A stretch of 64,000 nt of DNA, from the NCBI GenBank assembly GCA_963589785.1, contig CAVAMJ010000004.1, positions 1 to 64,000 on the forward strand, in the 5' to 3' direction. A program made the position numbers and the translations under genes. The DNA comes from SIG603 sp963589785. Its GTDB lineage: Bacteria > Bacillota > Clostridia > Oscillospirales > Acutalibacteraceae. Below, one piece after another: positions 50,698 through 60,288 of the stretch (positions are counted from its first letter, which is position 1; each line of letters starts with the position of its first letter). Below the pieces are notes generated by a model. It was not told where the DNA came from. It was given only the letters and a program-made list of their open reading frames with translations, and made no database searches.

Positions 50698-51602
50698 ACG
50701 GTCTTATAGTACTTGATAAACCCGAGGGTTTCACCTCGTTTGATGCTGTTGCCGTCATGCGAAAAATCACTCACGAAAAGAAAATTGGTCACACGGGAAC
50801 TCTCGACCCCATGGCTACGGGAGTTCTGCCGATACTTCTTGGCAGAGGTACAAAGTGTGCCGACCTTCTGCCCGATACCGACAAGGAGTATGTCGCATCC
50901 TTTAAGCTTGGCGTAAAGAGCGACACTCTCGACAGTACGGGAAAGATACTCGAGGAGAACTACTCGAAAATCACCCGTGAGGTGCTTGAGAGCGCACTTC
51001 AGAATTTCCGTGGAGAAATCGACCAGATACCACCGATGTACTCGGCGGTTCAGGTGGGCGGAGTTCGACTTTATGACCTTGCAAGAAAGGGAATTGAGGT
51101 TGAGCGTGAGAGCAGAAAGATCAATATTTCTCTTTTAAATCTCGAAAAATTCGACGAAATTAGCGGCGAGGGAGAACTAACCGTTCGCTGTTCCAAGGGA
51201 ACATACATAAGAACGCTTATCGATGACATCGCTGTGAGTCTTTCTCTTTGCGGAGGAATAATGACGGCGCTTCGAAGAACGAGAGCCTGCGGCTTTGATA
51301 TTAAGGATGCTTTGAGACTTGAAGAACTAAAGCGCTTGAGCGAAAACGGCGAAATCGAAAGTGTCATAAGACCGCTTGACGGTCTTTTCTCCGAGTACAG
51401 AAGGGTGAATGTTTCTGCCGCTCAGATGAACAGATACCTAAACGGCGGAGAGCTTTCGCTCGAAAGACTTCATCTGAAATTCGGCAAAGACGGCGAGAGG
51501 ATAAGAGTATATTCTCCCGACGGCAAGCTTTTTCTCGGCTTGGGACTGGTTCAGCTTGCCGAAAATCAGCTGAAAATACTCAAGATCCTTCACGTGAAGT
51601 GA
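50694..51602 (+). CDS. truB: tRNA pseudouridine-55 synthase
   Basis: The product is 302 aa. It has GLIVLDKPEGFTSFDAV, the catalytic aspartate in HTGTLDPMATGVLP, and a C-terminal PUA-like region. It converts U55 of the tRNA T-loop to pseudouridine. It overlaps nrnA by four bases. Confidence 0.95.
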   Translation: MNGLIVLDKPEGFTSFDAVAVMRKITHEKKIGHTGTLDPMATGVLPILLGRGTKCADLLPDTDKEYVASFKLGVKSDTLDSTGKILEENYSKITREVLESALQNFRGEIDQIPPMYSAVQVGGVRLYDLARKGIEVERESRKINISLLNLEKFDEISGEGELTVRCSKGTYIRTLIDDIAVSLSLCGGIMTALRRTRACGFDIKDALRLEELKRLSENGEIESVIRPLDGLFSEYRRVNVSAAQMNRYLNGGELSLERLHLKFGKDGERIRVYSPDGKLFLGLGLVQLAENQLKILKILHVK

Positions 51603-51633
51603 GTGAAAATTCGGATGAAGCAATAGGAAAAAG

Positions 51634-52557
51634 ATGCAAATATACAGAGAATTAAACGGTATTTCAAAAAAGAATAAATCGACCTCAGTCGCTCTGGGCG
51701 CCTTTGACGGACTGCATCTGGGCCATCAAAAGGTAATTTCTCAGGTGCTTGATTATAATTTTGAGCCGAGTGTCTTTACCTTTTCAGAGGACCCATCCAA
51801 GGTGCTTTCCGGCAAAACGGAGTACCTCATGACGGAGGAGGACAAAATCCTCGAGCTCGAAAAAATGGGGATAGAGAATATCTTTGACATTAGCTTTTCG
51901 AGTGTGAGAGATTTAACCCCGGAGGAGTTTTTCTTCGATGTTTTGCTTGGCAGCTGCGGAGTCGGAATGATTTCCTGCGGTGACGATTTTCGTTTCGGAA
52001 AAAAGGCTGCGGGCGATGTGACGCTTCTCAAAAAGCTTTGCGAGGAGAACGGGATTATTCTCAAAATATGTCCCCCTGTTATGCTTGGTGACACGGTGAT
52101 TCATTCGTCTGCGATCCGCTTGGCGCTAAAGAACGGCGATGCCGTCACGGCTGAGAAAATGCTCGGCAGACCGTTTGGCTTCACGCTCGAGGTTATTCAC
52201 GGAAACTCACTCGGCAGAACCATAGGAATTCCAACAATCAACCAAAAGCTTCCGGAGGGCTTTGTGCTTCCGAAATTCGGCGTGTATGCCGCCATTGTTC
52301 ACATCGACGGCAAGAAATATCACGGCACATGTAATATCGGTGTCAAGCCGACTGTCGGCTCAAGCGTTCCGCTTGCAGAAACCTGGATTGCCGATTTTAC
52401 GGGAGACCTCTACGCAAGAAAATTAAGACTTGATGTTCTCGATTTTATTCGTCCCGAAAAGAAGTTTTCGTCGCTCGGTGAACTCAAGGCAGAGATAGAA
52501 AGAAACTCTATCGAAGCTGAGAGAATATGCAGCGAATATTTGAATAAAAATAAATAA
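51634..52557 (+). CDS. ribF: Bifunctional riboflavin kinase / FAD synthetase
   Basis: The product is 307 aa. The N-terminal FAD synthetase domain has GAFDGLHLGHQKVI; the C-terminal riboflavin kinase domain has GNSLGRTIGIPTINQKLP and GVKPTVG. It makes FMN and FAD from riboflavin. The usual position is after truB. No FMN riboswitch is seen. A terminator follows. Confidence 0.95.
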   Translation: MQIYRELNGISKKNKSTSVALGAFDGLHLGHQKVISQVLDYNFEPSVFTFSEDPSKVLSGKTEYLMTEEDKILELEKMGIENIFDISFSSVRDLTPEEFFFDVLLGSCGVGMISCGDDFRFGKKAAGDVTLLKKLCEENGIILKICPPVMLGDTVIHSSAIRLALKNGDAVTAEKMLGRPFGFTLEVIHGNSLGRTIGIPTINQKLPEGFVLPKFGVYAAIVHIDGKKYHGTCNIGVKPTVGSSVPLAETWIADFTGDLYARKLRLDVLDFIRPEKKFSSLGELKAEIERNSIEAERICSEYLNKNK

Positions 52558-52570
52558 ATTTGAGTTTGAA

Positions 52571-52603
52571 AGCCTCGTACCTTAGTCGGTACGGGGCTTT
52601 TTT
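52571..52603 (+). terminator. Terminator of the rimP-ribF operon
   Basis: AGCCTCGTACC pairs with GGTACGGGGCT (one wobble), 6-nt loop, followed by TTTTTT. Confidence 0.9.
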
Positions 52604-52960
52604 GTGTGTGATAAAAGTATAATTTTGCATACGATATTCAGGATACTGTATAGCCCGGCGGCAATGTAAAGTTAACCTTTACACAACAAGAACATTTGTT
52701 TCTTGCAAATCGAAATAATTGCCCTATGAGGCTTCAAAATTTGTTAAAAATGTTAATAAATGATTAAAATTTTTGACCGTGAGTATTTCATTTGTTGCAA
52801 ATTGATGTTATAATTTTCTGCGATATGATTATTCGAAAAAGTTATGACTCTTGTCGGAGAGATAAAATCAACCGTGAATTGTTTTGTGTGCTTCGATTTT
52901 AAGAAGTCGGATTTTCATTTTTGGACTTTAAATTATATTCTGCATAAAGGAGGAATATTT
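52604..52960 (+). promoter_or_regulatory. Upstream region of the antiporter operon
   Basis: No gene is seen in this ~350-bp region. It has an inverted repeat CAAGAA-N7-TTCTTG (52687-52705) and TATAAT (52809-52814) with an upstream TGT, an extended -10 promoter whose -35 position (52786-52791, TTTCAT) is weak. An open frame running into mnhE from 52844 lacks a binding site. The leader is about 140 nt. Confidence 0.5.
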
Positions 52961-53461
52961 ATGTATTTGCTGCTGTTTGTCATGTGGATAATTTTCAACG
53001 GCAACATTACACTCGAGATTGTTATTTTCGGTTTGTTCGTGTCCTTGGGAGTCTTTGCTTTCACCTGTATGTTCATGGATCACAGCATTAAGAAGGAGAT
53101 AGCGCTCTACAAAAACCTCTTAAGCGGTTTTTGCTATGCCGTGGTGCTTGTTGTCGAGATAGTAAAAGCAAATAATTTCGTGCTTAAAATGATACTCACG
53201 CAAAAGGAAGAGCCCGTGCCCGCAATAGTAAGCTTTAGAACGAAGCTCAAGACTAATGCCGGCAGAGCTTTTCTTGCGAATGCCATTACTCTCACTCCGG
53301 GAACTATCACCGTTATGATGGAGAACGAGTGGTATCTAGTGCATTGCCTTGACGAAAGTCTCGCCGAGGGAATGGACGACTCTGATTTTGTGCACAGAAT
53401 TCAGAGAATGGAGAACAGGGCGCTTGAGTCTATGAATAAAAAGGGAGGCAAGAAGAAATGA
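52961..53461 (+). CDS. mnhE: Cation/H+ antiporter subunit MnhE/MrpE
   Basis: The product is 166 aa. Two membrane spans at the N-terminus (~1-18, ~20-45) are followed by a cytoplasmic part with the MrpE hallmark NAITLTPGTITVMMENEWYLVH. It is a subunit of the multi-protein Mrp complex. I use the ATG behind AAAGGAGG. It overlaps mnhF by four bases. Confidence 0.92.
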   Translation: MYLLLFVMWIIFNGNITLEIVIFGLFVSLGVFAFTCMFMDHSIKKEIALYKNLLSGFCYAVVLVVEIVKANNFVLKMILTQKEEPVPAIVSFRTKLKTNAGRAFLANAITLTPGTITVMMENEWYLVHCLDESLAEGMDDSDFVHRIQRMENRALESMNKKGGKKK

Positions 53462-53778
53462 GCTTTGTTTCAGGCTTTTTTACGGTGATTTTGATAATTC
53501 TTGCCGTTTTGATTATTCTTTGCCTTGTCAGAGCGGTCATCGGCCCGAGCGTAGCAGATAGAATCGTTGCGACAAATATGACAGGCACGCTTGTTATAAC
53601 CGCGATTGCAGTTTTGGCGATAAAGATGAGAGAGGGCTATCTTGTTGATATTTGCTTGATTTATGCGCTTATCAGCTTTTTGGCTGTTATCGTTCTCACT
53701 AAGGTCTATATGGGTGTTTATATTCAGAGAAAGTCGGGAAAGGAGGACAAGCAGGATGAGCGCGGTAGAATGGGTTAG
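53458..53778 (+). CDS. mnhF: Antiporter subunit MnhF/MrpF
   Basis: The product is 106 aa with three membrane spans. The RAVIGPSVADRIVATNM motif is typical of MrpF. The C-terminal tail is charged. It overlaps both neighbours (ATGA with mnhE; 23 bases with mnhG), indicating tight coupling. Confidence 0.92.
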   Translation: MSFVSGFFTVILIILAVLIILCLVRAVIGPSVADRIVATNMTGTLVITAIAVLAIKMREGYLVDICLIYALISFLAVIVLTKVYMGVYIQRKSGKEDKQDERGRMG

Positions 53779-54139
53779 GTTTATTATCGGAGCGGCACTC
53801 CTTGTTTTCGGAGTTTTTATTTTTGTCGTGCAGATGATAGGAATTTTCAAATTTAACTATGTTCTCAACAGAATGCATGCCGCCGCCATGGGCGACACCT
53901 TGGGTCTTGGCAGCAGTCTTCTGGGACTTATAGTTATCAACGGCTTTGACTTCACGAGCCTCAAGCTTTTCATTATCATAGTTTTCCTGTGGTTTTCTTC
54001 TCCTGTTTCCTCTCACCTTATCACAAGACTTGAGATGACAACAGACGAGCATCACCACGACCACTACAAGGTTTTTGATCTTCACGAGCACGATTTGCCG
54101 ACAGGCACGACAGAAGACGAAGAGAAAGAGGTGGAATGA
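53756..54139 (+). CDS. mnhG: Antiporter subunit MnhG/MrpG
   Basis: The product is 127 aa with three spans and the MHAAAMGDTLGLG motif of MrpG. The C-terminus has a His/Asp/Glu-rich tail (EHHHDHYKVFDLHEHD), which could bind metal. AAAGGAGG inside mnhF precedes the ATG. It overlaps the next gene by four bases. Confidence 0.9.
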   Translation: MSAVEWVRFIIGAALLVFGVFIFVVQMIGIFKFNYVLNRMHAAAMGDTLGLGSSLLGLIVINGFDFTSLKLFIIIVFLWFSSPVSSHLITRLEMTTDEHHHDHYKVFDLHEHDLPTGTTEDEEKEVE

Positions 54140-54432
54140 TGCAGGTATTCATGATAATTCTTTTGCTGTTTTTGGTGGTTTGTGCCGTATGCGCAAGCTT
54201 TTCCAAGAGTCTGCTAAATACCATACTCATTTTTATGAGTTTCAGCCTTGTTATGTCGATAATCTGGATGGTTCTCGAATCTCCCGACCTCGCAATAACA
54301 GAGGCGGCAGTCGGTGCGGGCGTCACGAGTATACTTTTCTTTTTGACGCTCAAGAAAATCCATGCCATAGAGAGTAACGGCGACGAATCCGAGGAAAAGG
54401 AGGAAGAGGAAGATGGCAAGAAAGCTGAGTGA
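54136..54432 (+). CDS. MbhD-like (DUF4040) antiporter subunit
   Basis: The product is 98 aa with three spans, the conserved SPDLAITEAAVGAGVTSILF segment shared with the MbhD part of membrane-bound hydrogenase and the MrpA C-terminus, and a very acidic tail. It lies between mnhG and the MbhE/MnhB gene. It overlaps both neighbours. Confidence 0.85.
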   Translation: MMQVFMIILLLFLVVCAVCASFSKSLLNTILIFMSFSLVMSIIWMVLESPDLAITEAAVGAGVTSILFFLTLKKIHAIESNGDESEEKEEEEDGKKAE

Positions 54433-55357
54433 AGGTGAATACAAAAAGACCTTTTCCTACAAATTTTCTTCGTGGTTCAACGGAACGAGGGAGTATTTTG
54501 TCGGCGAAGTGGAGATGAAGCCGCAGGAGGTAAAAAAGCCGAGAAAGCCGCTTAGTACCGCCGACCCAAACAGGAAAGCATTTGACCTGAGAAACAACAA
54601 GGGTTTCAAGGAGTTCACGAAAATTTATCAGGTATTCAGCGTTGTGCTGTGCCTTTTCATTGTTGTGATGCTGCTTTACGGCGTTAGCGAACTGCCGACC
54701 TACGGCGATGCAGACAGACCTGTAAACAACGAGGTTGCCGCAAGATATATCGAGGCGGGAGAACAGGAGACAGGCTCCGTCAATATCGTAACGGGAATGA
54801 TCTTAACCTACCGTGCGTTCGATACTTTCGGCGAGACCAACGTTCTCTTTATCGCAACCGTCTGTGTAATGATTATGCTGGCGCTTGACGATAAGGTGCT
54901 CAAAAAGGAAGAGGAGCACAACGACAGAATTTACGAGCCGAAAAACGATGTAATTCTTCAGACGGTGGCGAAAATCCTTGTGCCGATAATCATGGTTTTC
55001 GGTATCTACATAATCGTGAACGGTCAGCTTTCGCCCGGCGGCGGATTCTCCGGCGGTGCAACCTTAGGTGCGGCGTTCATACTGTTTGTGTGTGCATTCG
55101 GCTTCAAGAAAACAACTCGTTTTCTCAATGAGAAGGTATATTCCGTCGCTAAGGTTACGGCTCTTTGCGCTTACGGTGCAATCGGAACTTACTACTACAC
55201 CTGCGGTGCAAACGGAATTAACGATCACATTCCGCTTGGTACACTCGGTCACATCCTTTCGGGCGGTATCATTTTCCCGATAGATGTTTGCGTAGGTATC
55301 GAGGTAGCATGCACCATGTACGCATTTTACGCTTTGTTCAGAAGAGGAGGACTTTGA
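54413..55357 (+). CDS. mnhB: MbhE-MnhB fusion antiporter subunit
   Basis: The product is 314 aa. The N-terminal ~75 residues are soluble and basic. An MbhE-like part follows (~75-160; GSVNIVTGMILTYRAFDTFGE), then an MnhB domain (~180-314; GQLSPGGGFSGGATLGAAF). In classical Mrp these belong to MrpA and MrpB; here they are one protein. It overlaps the DUF4040 gene by 20 bases and is one base from mnhC. Confidence 0.88.
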   Translation: MARKLSEGEYKKTFSYKFSSWFNGTREYFVGEVEMKPQEVKKPRKPLSTADPNRKAFDLRNNKGFKEFTKIYQVFSVVLCLFIVVMLLYGVSELPTYGDADRPVNNEVAARYIEAGEQETGSVNIVTGMILTYRAFDTFGETNVLFIATVCVMIMLALDDKVLKKEEEHNDRIYEPKNDVILQTVAKILVPIIMVFGIYIIVNGQLSPGGGFSGGATLGAAFILFVCAFGFKKTTRFLNEKVYSVAKVTALCAYGAIGTYYYTCGANGINDHIPLGTLGHILSGGIIFPIDVCVGIEVACTMYAFYALFRRGGL

Positions 55358-55358
55358 T

Positions 55359-55736
55359 ATGCTTTCAGGGCTTCTTGCAAATTATCCCATAGCAGTTTCC
55401 GTAATCCTTTTCGGAATAGGCTTCTGCAATCTGCTTCTTCAGAAAAATCTAATCAAAAAAATAATCGGCTTCAACATAATGGATTCGGCGATCTATCTCT
55501 TTTTGGCACTTCAAGGCTATATTAAGAGCAGAATTGCTCCGATAGTTGTGGACTGCATTCAGGATACGAGCAAATATATAAATCCGATTCCCTCGGGACT
55601 TGTTCTGACGGGCATCGTTGTTTCCGTTTCCGTTTCGGCGGTTATGCTCTCAATCACTATCAGACTATATCGCCGTTATCACACCCTCAATCTCGATGAG
55701 ATAAGCACAATAGTAAATGAGGAGGACAGCAAATAA
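55359..55736 (+). CDS. mnhC: Antiporter subunit MnhC (NuoK-like)
   Basis: The product is 125 aa with three spans. It belongs to the NuoK/MrpC family (LLQKNLIKKIIGFNIMDSAIYLF; PSGLVLTGIVVSVS). It overlaps the following MnhD-like gene by one base. Confidence 0.9.
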   Translation: MLSGLLANYPIAVSVILFGIGFCNLLLQKNLIKKIIGFNIMDSAIYLFLALQGYIKSRIAPIVVDCIQDTSKYINPIPSGLVLTGIVVSVSVSAVMLSITIRLYRRYHTLNLDEISTIVNEEDSK

Positions 55737-57253
55737 TGGAGCTTGTACAGTCCTTCCCGTCCTTCAGCATACTTATGTGCATGTTCGGCGGCATAATTTC
55801 TTCGGCGGTTCACAACGGAAAAGCCGCAAGAAGAATTAACTCCTGTCTCTTGGCAATCGTGACGGTCATGAGCTTTTGCGTTCTTGTTTTCACGATTAAA
55901 TCGGGAGACTACTACGTGTATCAAATGGGCAGATTTTCCGCCCCTTGGGGAAACGAGCTTCGAGTCGGAATACTCGAGGCGATTATGGCTTTCTTTTTCT
56001 GTATAATCATGTTTCTTTCCATGATTGGCGGCTCTCTCGAGAGAGAAAAGGAAATAGAAAAGGGAAAAGCAAATCTTTATTATGTTCTCGCAAATCTCCT
56101 TTTGAGCTCGCTTCTCGCCCTTGTTTACACCAACGATATTTTCACCGCATATGTTTTCATAGAGATAAACACGATTTCGGCTTGCGGTTTGATAATGGTA
56201 AACCAGCACGGCAAGAACATTGAGGCTGCCGCACGCTACATGGTTATGAGCCTTCTGGGATCAGGTCTTGTCCTTTTGGGACTTTGCTGGCTTTACAGTA
56301 TAACGGGTCATCTTCTTATGATGAATATCCATGAGGCTGTGGTCGCTCTTGTGCAGACAGGCAGCTATCATGTTCCGCTTGTCGTCTCTGTCACCATGAT
56401 GGTCACGGGACTTGCGATCAAATCGGCGCTCTTCCCGTTCCACACATGGCTTCCCGATGCTTACGGATATTCCACGCTTTCATCTGCGGCGATTCTTTCT
56501 TCACTTGTCTCAAAGGGATATCTTTTCCTTGTCATCAAGATTTTTTACCGTGTAATCGGCTTTGATATAATCTGCGACGAAAAAATAGTAAATGTTCTCT
56601 TCGTTTTCGGTATTGCGGGAATGATATTCGGTTCGATAGACGCAATAAGAGAGAACGACATAAGAAGAATGATTGCCTATTCTTCAGTCGCTCAAATCGG
56701 CTACATTTATATGGGCTTTGGGCTGGGAACAACCTACGGCATGATAGCAAGCATATATCATATTCTTGTGCATGCCGCAACTAAATCTCTCCTCTTCATA
56801 TGCGCATCTGGACTTACCGACGCTTCAAACGATAAGAGAGATTTCTTAAGCCTTACTGGTGCCGGCTACAGAAATAAGCTCGCCGGAGTTACCTTTATGG
56901 TCGGCTCGCTCTCTATGATAGGCTTCCCCGCATTCGGCGGATTTATCAGCAAGCTTCTCTTTGCCGAGGCGGGTGTTGAGTGCAAGAACAAGATGCTTCT
57001 CACATTCCTCGCACTCGCAATCAGCACGATTTTGAATGCTGTTTACTTCATGAAGACCGTTGTCAGAATTTACACTCCGACTCATAAGTCGAGAGTTAAG
57101 GTTGATACAACGGGCTACGAAAATGTTACCGTGAAAATGCAGCCTGCAAAAAGCTTTTCAATGGTGCTTTTGATCGTTTTAAACTTTGTGCTCGGTCTTG
57201 CTTCCGATCCGATAGTGGATCTCATAAGCAAGGGCTTAGCAATGTTCTCGTAA
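55736..57253 (+). CDS. mnhD: Proton-conducting antiporter-like subunit 1 (MnhD/NuoN-type)
   Basis: The product is 505 aa with about 14 membrane spans. The NuoL/M/N proton-channel domain is shown by YVFIEINTISACGLIM (conserved Glu in TM5), IKSALFPFHTWLPDAYGYS and RRMIAYSSVAQIGYIYMG. It is the first of four such subunits in a row. It translocates protons or exchanges them for Na+/K+. Confidence 0.88.
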   Translation: MELVQSFPSFSILMCMFGGIISSAVHNGKAARRINSCLLAIVTVMSFCVLVFTIKSGDYYVYQMGRFSAPWGNELRVGILEAIMAFFFCIIMFLSMIGGSLEREKEIEKGKANLYYVLANLLLSSLLALVYTNDIFTAYVFIEINTISACGLIMVNQHGKNIEAAARYMVMSLLGSGLVLLGLCWLYSITGHLLMMNIHEAVVALVQTGSYHVPLVVSVTMMVTGLAIKSALFPFHTWLPDAYGYSTLSSAAILSSLVSKGYLFLVIKIFYRVIGFDIICDEKIVNVLFVFGIAGMIFGSIDAIRENDIRRMIAYSSVAQIGYIYMGFGLGTTYGMIASIYHILVHAATKSLLFICASGLTDASNDKRDFLSLTGAGYRNKLAGVTFMVGSLSMIGFPAFGGFISKLLFAEAGVECKNKMLLTFLALAISTILNAVYFMKTVVRIYTPTHKSRVKVDTTGYENVTVKMQPAKSFSMVLLIVLNFVLGLASDPIVDLISKGLAMFS

Positions 57254-57267
57254 GGAGGTGACGGATT

Positions 57268-58782
57268 TTGAACATACTTCTTATAACGCCGTCGCTTCTT
57301 AGCGTGATTGTCGGAATTGCCATATTAATATCATCCTTTCGTGACCATGTGCATGAAAAAGATTGGTTCGGCAAGCCTGTTCCGGAAAAAGGCTTGAGAA
57401 CGCTTCACATCGTGACAATCTCGACTTTGGCGGTGTCTGCTTTAATCGCGCTTTTCACCGCATGGAGTCACATGGGAAGTGAACTTCACCTTTTCAGTTT
57501 TGTCGGCGGAATCCCCGTCTATTTCAAAAATGATGAGGTGTCGGCTCTGTTCGTGTCGATAGTCTCTGTTGTTTGGCCCGCTATCTGTATCTATTCATTC
57601 AAGTACATGAAGCACGAGGGAAACGAGAAAAGATTTTTCGGAATTTTCCTCATAGTATTTGCTGTGGTTATCGCTCTTAGCTTCTCGGGAAATCTCATCA
57701 CATTCTATTTCTGCTATGAGCTCATGACAATCACTTCAATGGTGCTTGTTCTTCACAACGGCACAAAAGAGGCAATCATGGCGGCGCTTAAGTATCTATT
57801 CTATTCAATGGCAGGTGCTTACTGTGCTCTTTACGGAATTTATATTCTGTATCAGAATACCGATAGCCTCACATTTACTCCGGGCGGAACACTTAACCTG
57901 TCGGCAGCAAATGAAAACAGAACGATAGTCCTTATCGCAATCTTCTTCATGCTTATCGGTTTCGGTGCAAAGGCTGGTATGCTTCCGCTTCACGGCTGGC
58001 TTCCTACGGCTCACCCCGTAGCGCCCGCACCCGCTTCTGCGGCGCTCTCTGCTATCATTGTTAAGGGCGGCGTGCTTGCGATAGTCAGAACGGTTTATTA
58101 TATTGTCGGAGCAGAGTTCCTTCGCGGAACATGGGTTCAGTACGCTTGGATGGGACTTGCGCTCATGACCGTCCTCATGGGCTCGATGCTCGCCTACAAA
58201 GAAAAGGTCTTCAAGAAAAGACTTGCTTACTCCACCGTATCTCAGGTTTCCTATATTATTTTCGGATTGTCCTGTCTTAATTCGGTAGCTTTAGAGGGTG
58301 CGCTTCTTCACGTTGTTTTCCATGCGGTGATCAAGACGTCTCTCTTCCTTACAGCCGGAATATTCATCTTCCGCACGGGAAATATATATGTGGACGACTT
58401 TGTAGCGATAGGCAAGAAATATCCGCTCACGCTGTGGGGATTTACCTTCTGCAGCCTTGCGCTCATCGGTATTCCGCCTTTCAGCGGCTTCATAAGCAAA
58501 TGGTATTTGGCTCAAGGCGCGCTCGGCTCTGATATCGGACTTATGAGATTTGTCGGCCCATGCATCTTGCTTTTCAGCGCACTTCTCACTGCGGGTTATC
58601 TTCTTCCGATTGTTATCAGAGGTTTTTTGCCGGGCAAGGAATGTGCTTTAGAAAGGGAAAAGGAGAAAATCGATTCAATGACAGCCGTCGTTCTCATCAT
58701 GGCGTTCTTTGCGGTTATTCTCGGAATTTTCCCAAATCCGCTTATTAATTTTGTCGGCGGTATTTCCGCTGCTGTTCTTTAA
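57268..58782 (+). CDS. Proton-conducting antiporter-like subunit 2
   Basis: The product is 504 aa and polytopic. It has FYFCYELMTITSMVLV, GAKAGMLPLHGWLPTAHPVAPAPASA and KKRLAYSTVSQVSYI. The start is TTG behind the strong AAGGAGGTGA. It is the second of four NuoL/M/N-type subunits, different enough in sequence to be an old duplicate. Confidence 0.87.
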   Translation: MNILLITPSLLSVIVGIAILISSFRDHVHEKDWFGKPVPEKGLRTLHIVTISTLAVSALIALFTAWSHMGSELHLFSFVGGIPVYFKNDEVSALFVSIVSVVWPAICIYSFKYMKHEGNEKRFFGIFLIVFAVVIALSFSGNLITFYFCYELMTITSMVLVLHNGTKEAIMAALKYLFYSMAGAYCALYGIYILYQNTDSLTFTPGGTLNLSAANENRTIVLIAIFFMLIGFGAKAGMLPLHGWLPTAHPVAPAPASAALSAIIVKGGVLAIVRTVYYIVGAEFLRGTWVQYAWMGLALMTVLMGSMLAYKEKVFKKRLAYSTVSQVSYIIFGLSCLNSVALEGALLHVVFHAVIKTSLFLTAGIFIFRTGNIYVDDFVAIGKKYPLTLWGFTFCSLALIGIPPFSGFISKWYLAQGALGSDIGLMRFVGPCILLFSALLTAGYLLPIVIRGFLPGKECALEREKEKIDSMTAVVLIMAFFAVILGIFPNPLINFVGGISAAVL

Positions 58783-58794
58783 GGAGGTACAAAT

Positions 58795-60276
58795 ATGCCG
58801 TCATATATGATGTTAGCTGCTGTACTCATCCCCGTACTCAGCGGAATTTCGGTTATGCTGATACCGTTTAAATCGGCAAGAGCGAGAAATATCTATATCG
58901 AGATTTTTACGATTATTACATCGGTTATCGTGTTTGCTTTGGTGTTTAATCCGCCTGAAAGCGACATAACAATCTTTAAATTCACGGGACAGCTTACTAT
59001 CGGTCTTTCGCTTGACAAAGTAGGCTCCGTGTTTGCCGTGATCATTGCATTCTTGTGGCCGTTTGCTAACCTTTATGCATTCGAGTACATGGAGCACGAT
59101 TCAAGGCAAGGAATGTTCTTCGGATTTTATTTAATCACTTACGGCGTAACAGCCGGTATAGCCATGAGCGAGGGCATCATCTCGATGTACTTCTTCTATG
59201 AGCTTCTGACCATGGTCACGATACCGCTTGTTATTCACGAGTTAAACCCCGAGTCCGTTTACGCAACGAGAACATATATGTACTACTCACTGGGCGGTGC
59301 GGCGTTTGCGTTCATCGGTATGATATTCATACTCATGTTCGGCACAAGCCCAAGCTTTGTTGCCGGCGGAGTTCTCGATATGAATGAAATCGGCTCGAGA
59401 ACAAATATGATGCTCATAGTCTATGTGCTTTGCTTCTGTGGATTTTCCGTCAAAGCGGCAATGTTCCCGTTTTCAGAGTGGCTTCCAAAAGCCGGTGTTG
59501 CACCTACTCCTGTCACCGCATTGCTTCATGCTGTTGCCGTTGTTAAGGCGGGTGCGTTCGCAACTATAAGAGTGACTTACTTCTGCTTCGGCACGGAAAT
59601 TCTCAGAGGAACATGGGCTCAGTATCTTCTCATGGGACTGACTTCATTCACCATTGTTTACGGCTGTTCGAGAGCACTCAAGGAAACTCACTTCAAGAGA
59701 AGACTTGCGTGGTCTACCGTATCGAATTTGTCTTATATCATGTTCGGAGTGGTCATAATGACCCCCGAGGGACTGACTGGCGGACTTTGCCACATGATAG
59801 TCCATGCGCTTGTTAAGATAACAGCGTTCTTCTGCGCAGGTGCGGTAATTCACCGTGCGGGCAAAAACTACATTTATGAGCTTGACGGTATGGGCAGAAG
59901 AATGCCACTTACATTCATCGTGTACACGATATCGGGCTTTGCGCTCATGGGTGTTCCCGGACTTGCGGGCTTCACAAGCAAATGGAGCCTCGCTCATGCG
60001 GCAACGACAAGCGGCAATGTAATGGGCTATGTCGGACTTGCGTGCATACTTGTTTCGGCGCTTCTCACGGCGATTTATATGCTCACGGTTTCCGTGCGTG
60101 CGTTCTTCCCGGGAGAGGGGTTTGACCACTCTACAATTTCTGAGGACATAAGCGATCCCACATGGAAAATGCTTGTTCCGCTTTTTGTGTTCGTTGCGCT
60201 GATGTTCGTCATCGGACTTTGTCCAAGCTTGCTTACTAACGCGGTCGAAAGCGTTGTCAGCACGGTTATTTCTTAA
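58795..60276 (+). CDS. Proton-conducting antiporter-like subunit 3
   Basis: The product is 493 aa and polytopic. It has MYFFYELLTMVTIPLV, VKAAMFPFSEWLPKAGVAPTPVTA and KRRLAWSTVSNLSYIMFG. AAGGAGG precedes the ATG. The TM5 glutamate and the TM7 lysine expected for proton transfer appear to be retained. Confidence 0.87.
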   Translation: MPSYMMLAAVLIPVLSGISVMLIPFKSARARNIYIEIFTIITSVIVFALVFNPPESDITIFKFTGQLTIGLSLDKVGSVFAVIIAFLWPFANLYAFEYMEHDSRQGMFFGFYLITYGVTAGIAMSEGIISMYFFYELLTMVTIPLVIHELNPESVYATRTYMYYSLGGAAFAFIGMIFILMFGTSPSFVAGGVLDMNEIGSRTNMMLIVYVLCFCGFSVKAAMFPFSEWLPKAGVAPTPVTALLHAVAVVKAGAFATIRVTYFCFGTEILRGTWAQYLLMGLTSFTIVYGCSRALKETHFKRRLAWSTVSNLSYIMFGVVIMTPEGLTGGLCHMIVHALVKITAFFCAGAVIHRAGKNYIYELDGMGRRMPLTFIVYTISGFALMGVPGLAGFTSKWSLAHAATTSGNVMGYVGLACILVSALLTAIYMLTVSVRAFFPGEGFDHSTISEDISDPTWKMLVPLFVFVALMFVIGLCPSLLTNAVESVVSTVIS

Positions 60277-60288
60277 GGAGGTAGAAAA

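Noticed and set aside
51603..51633. FMN riboswitch before ribF
   Set aside because: The gap is only 31 bp and ribF is an internal operon gene; no FMN-aptamer elements are present.
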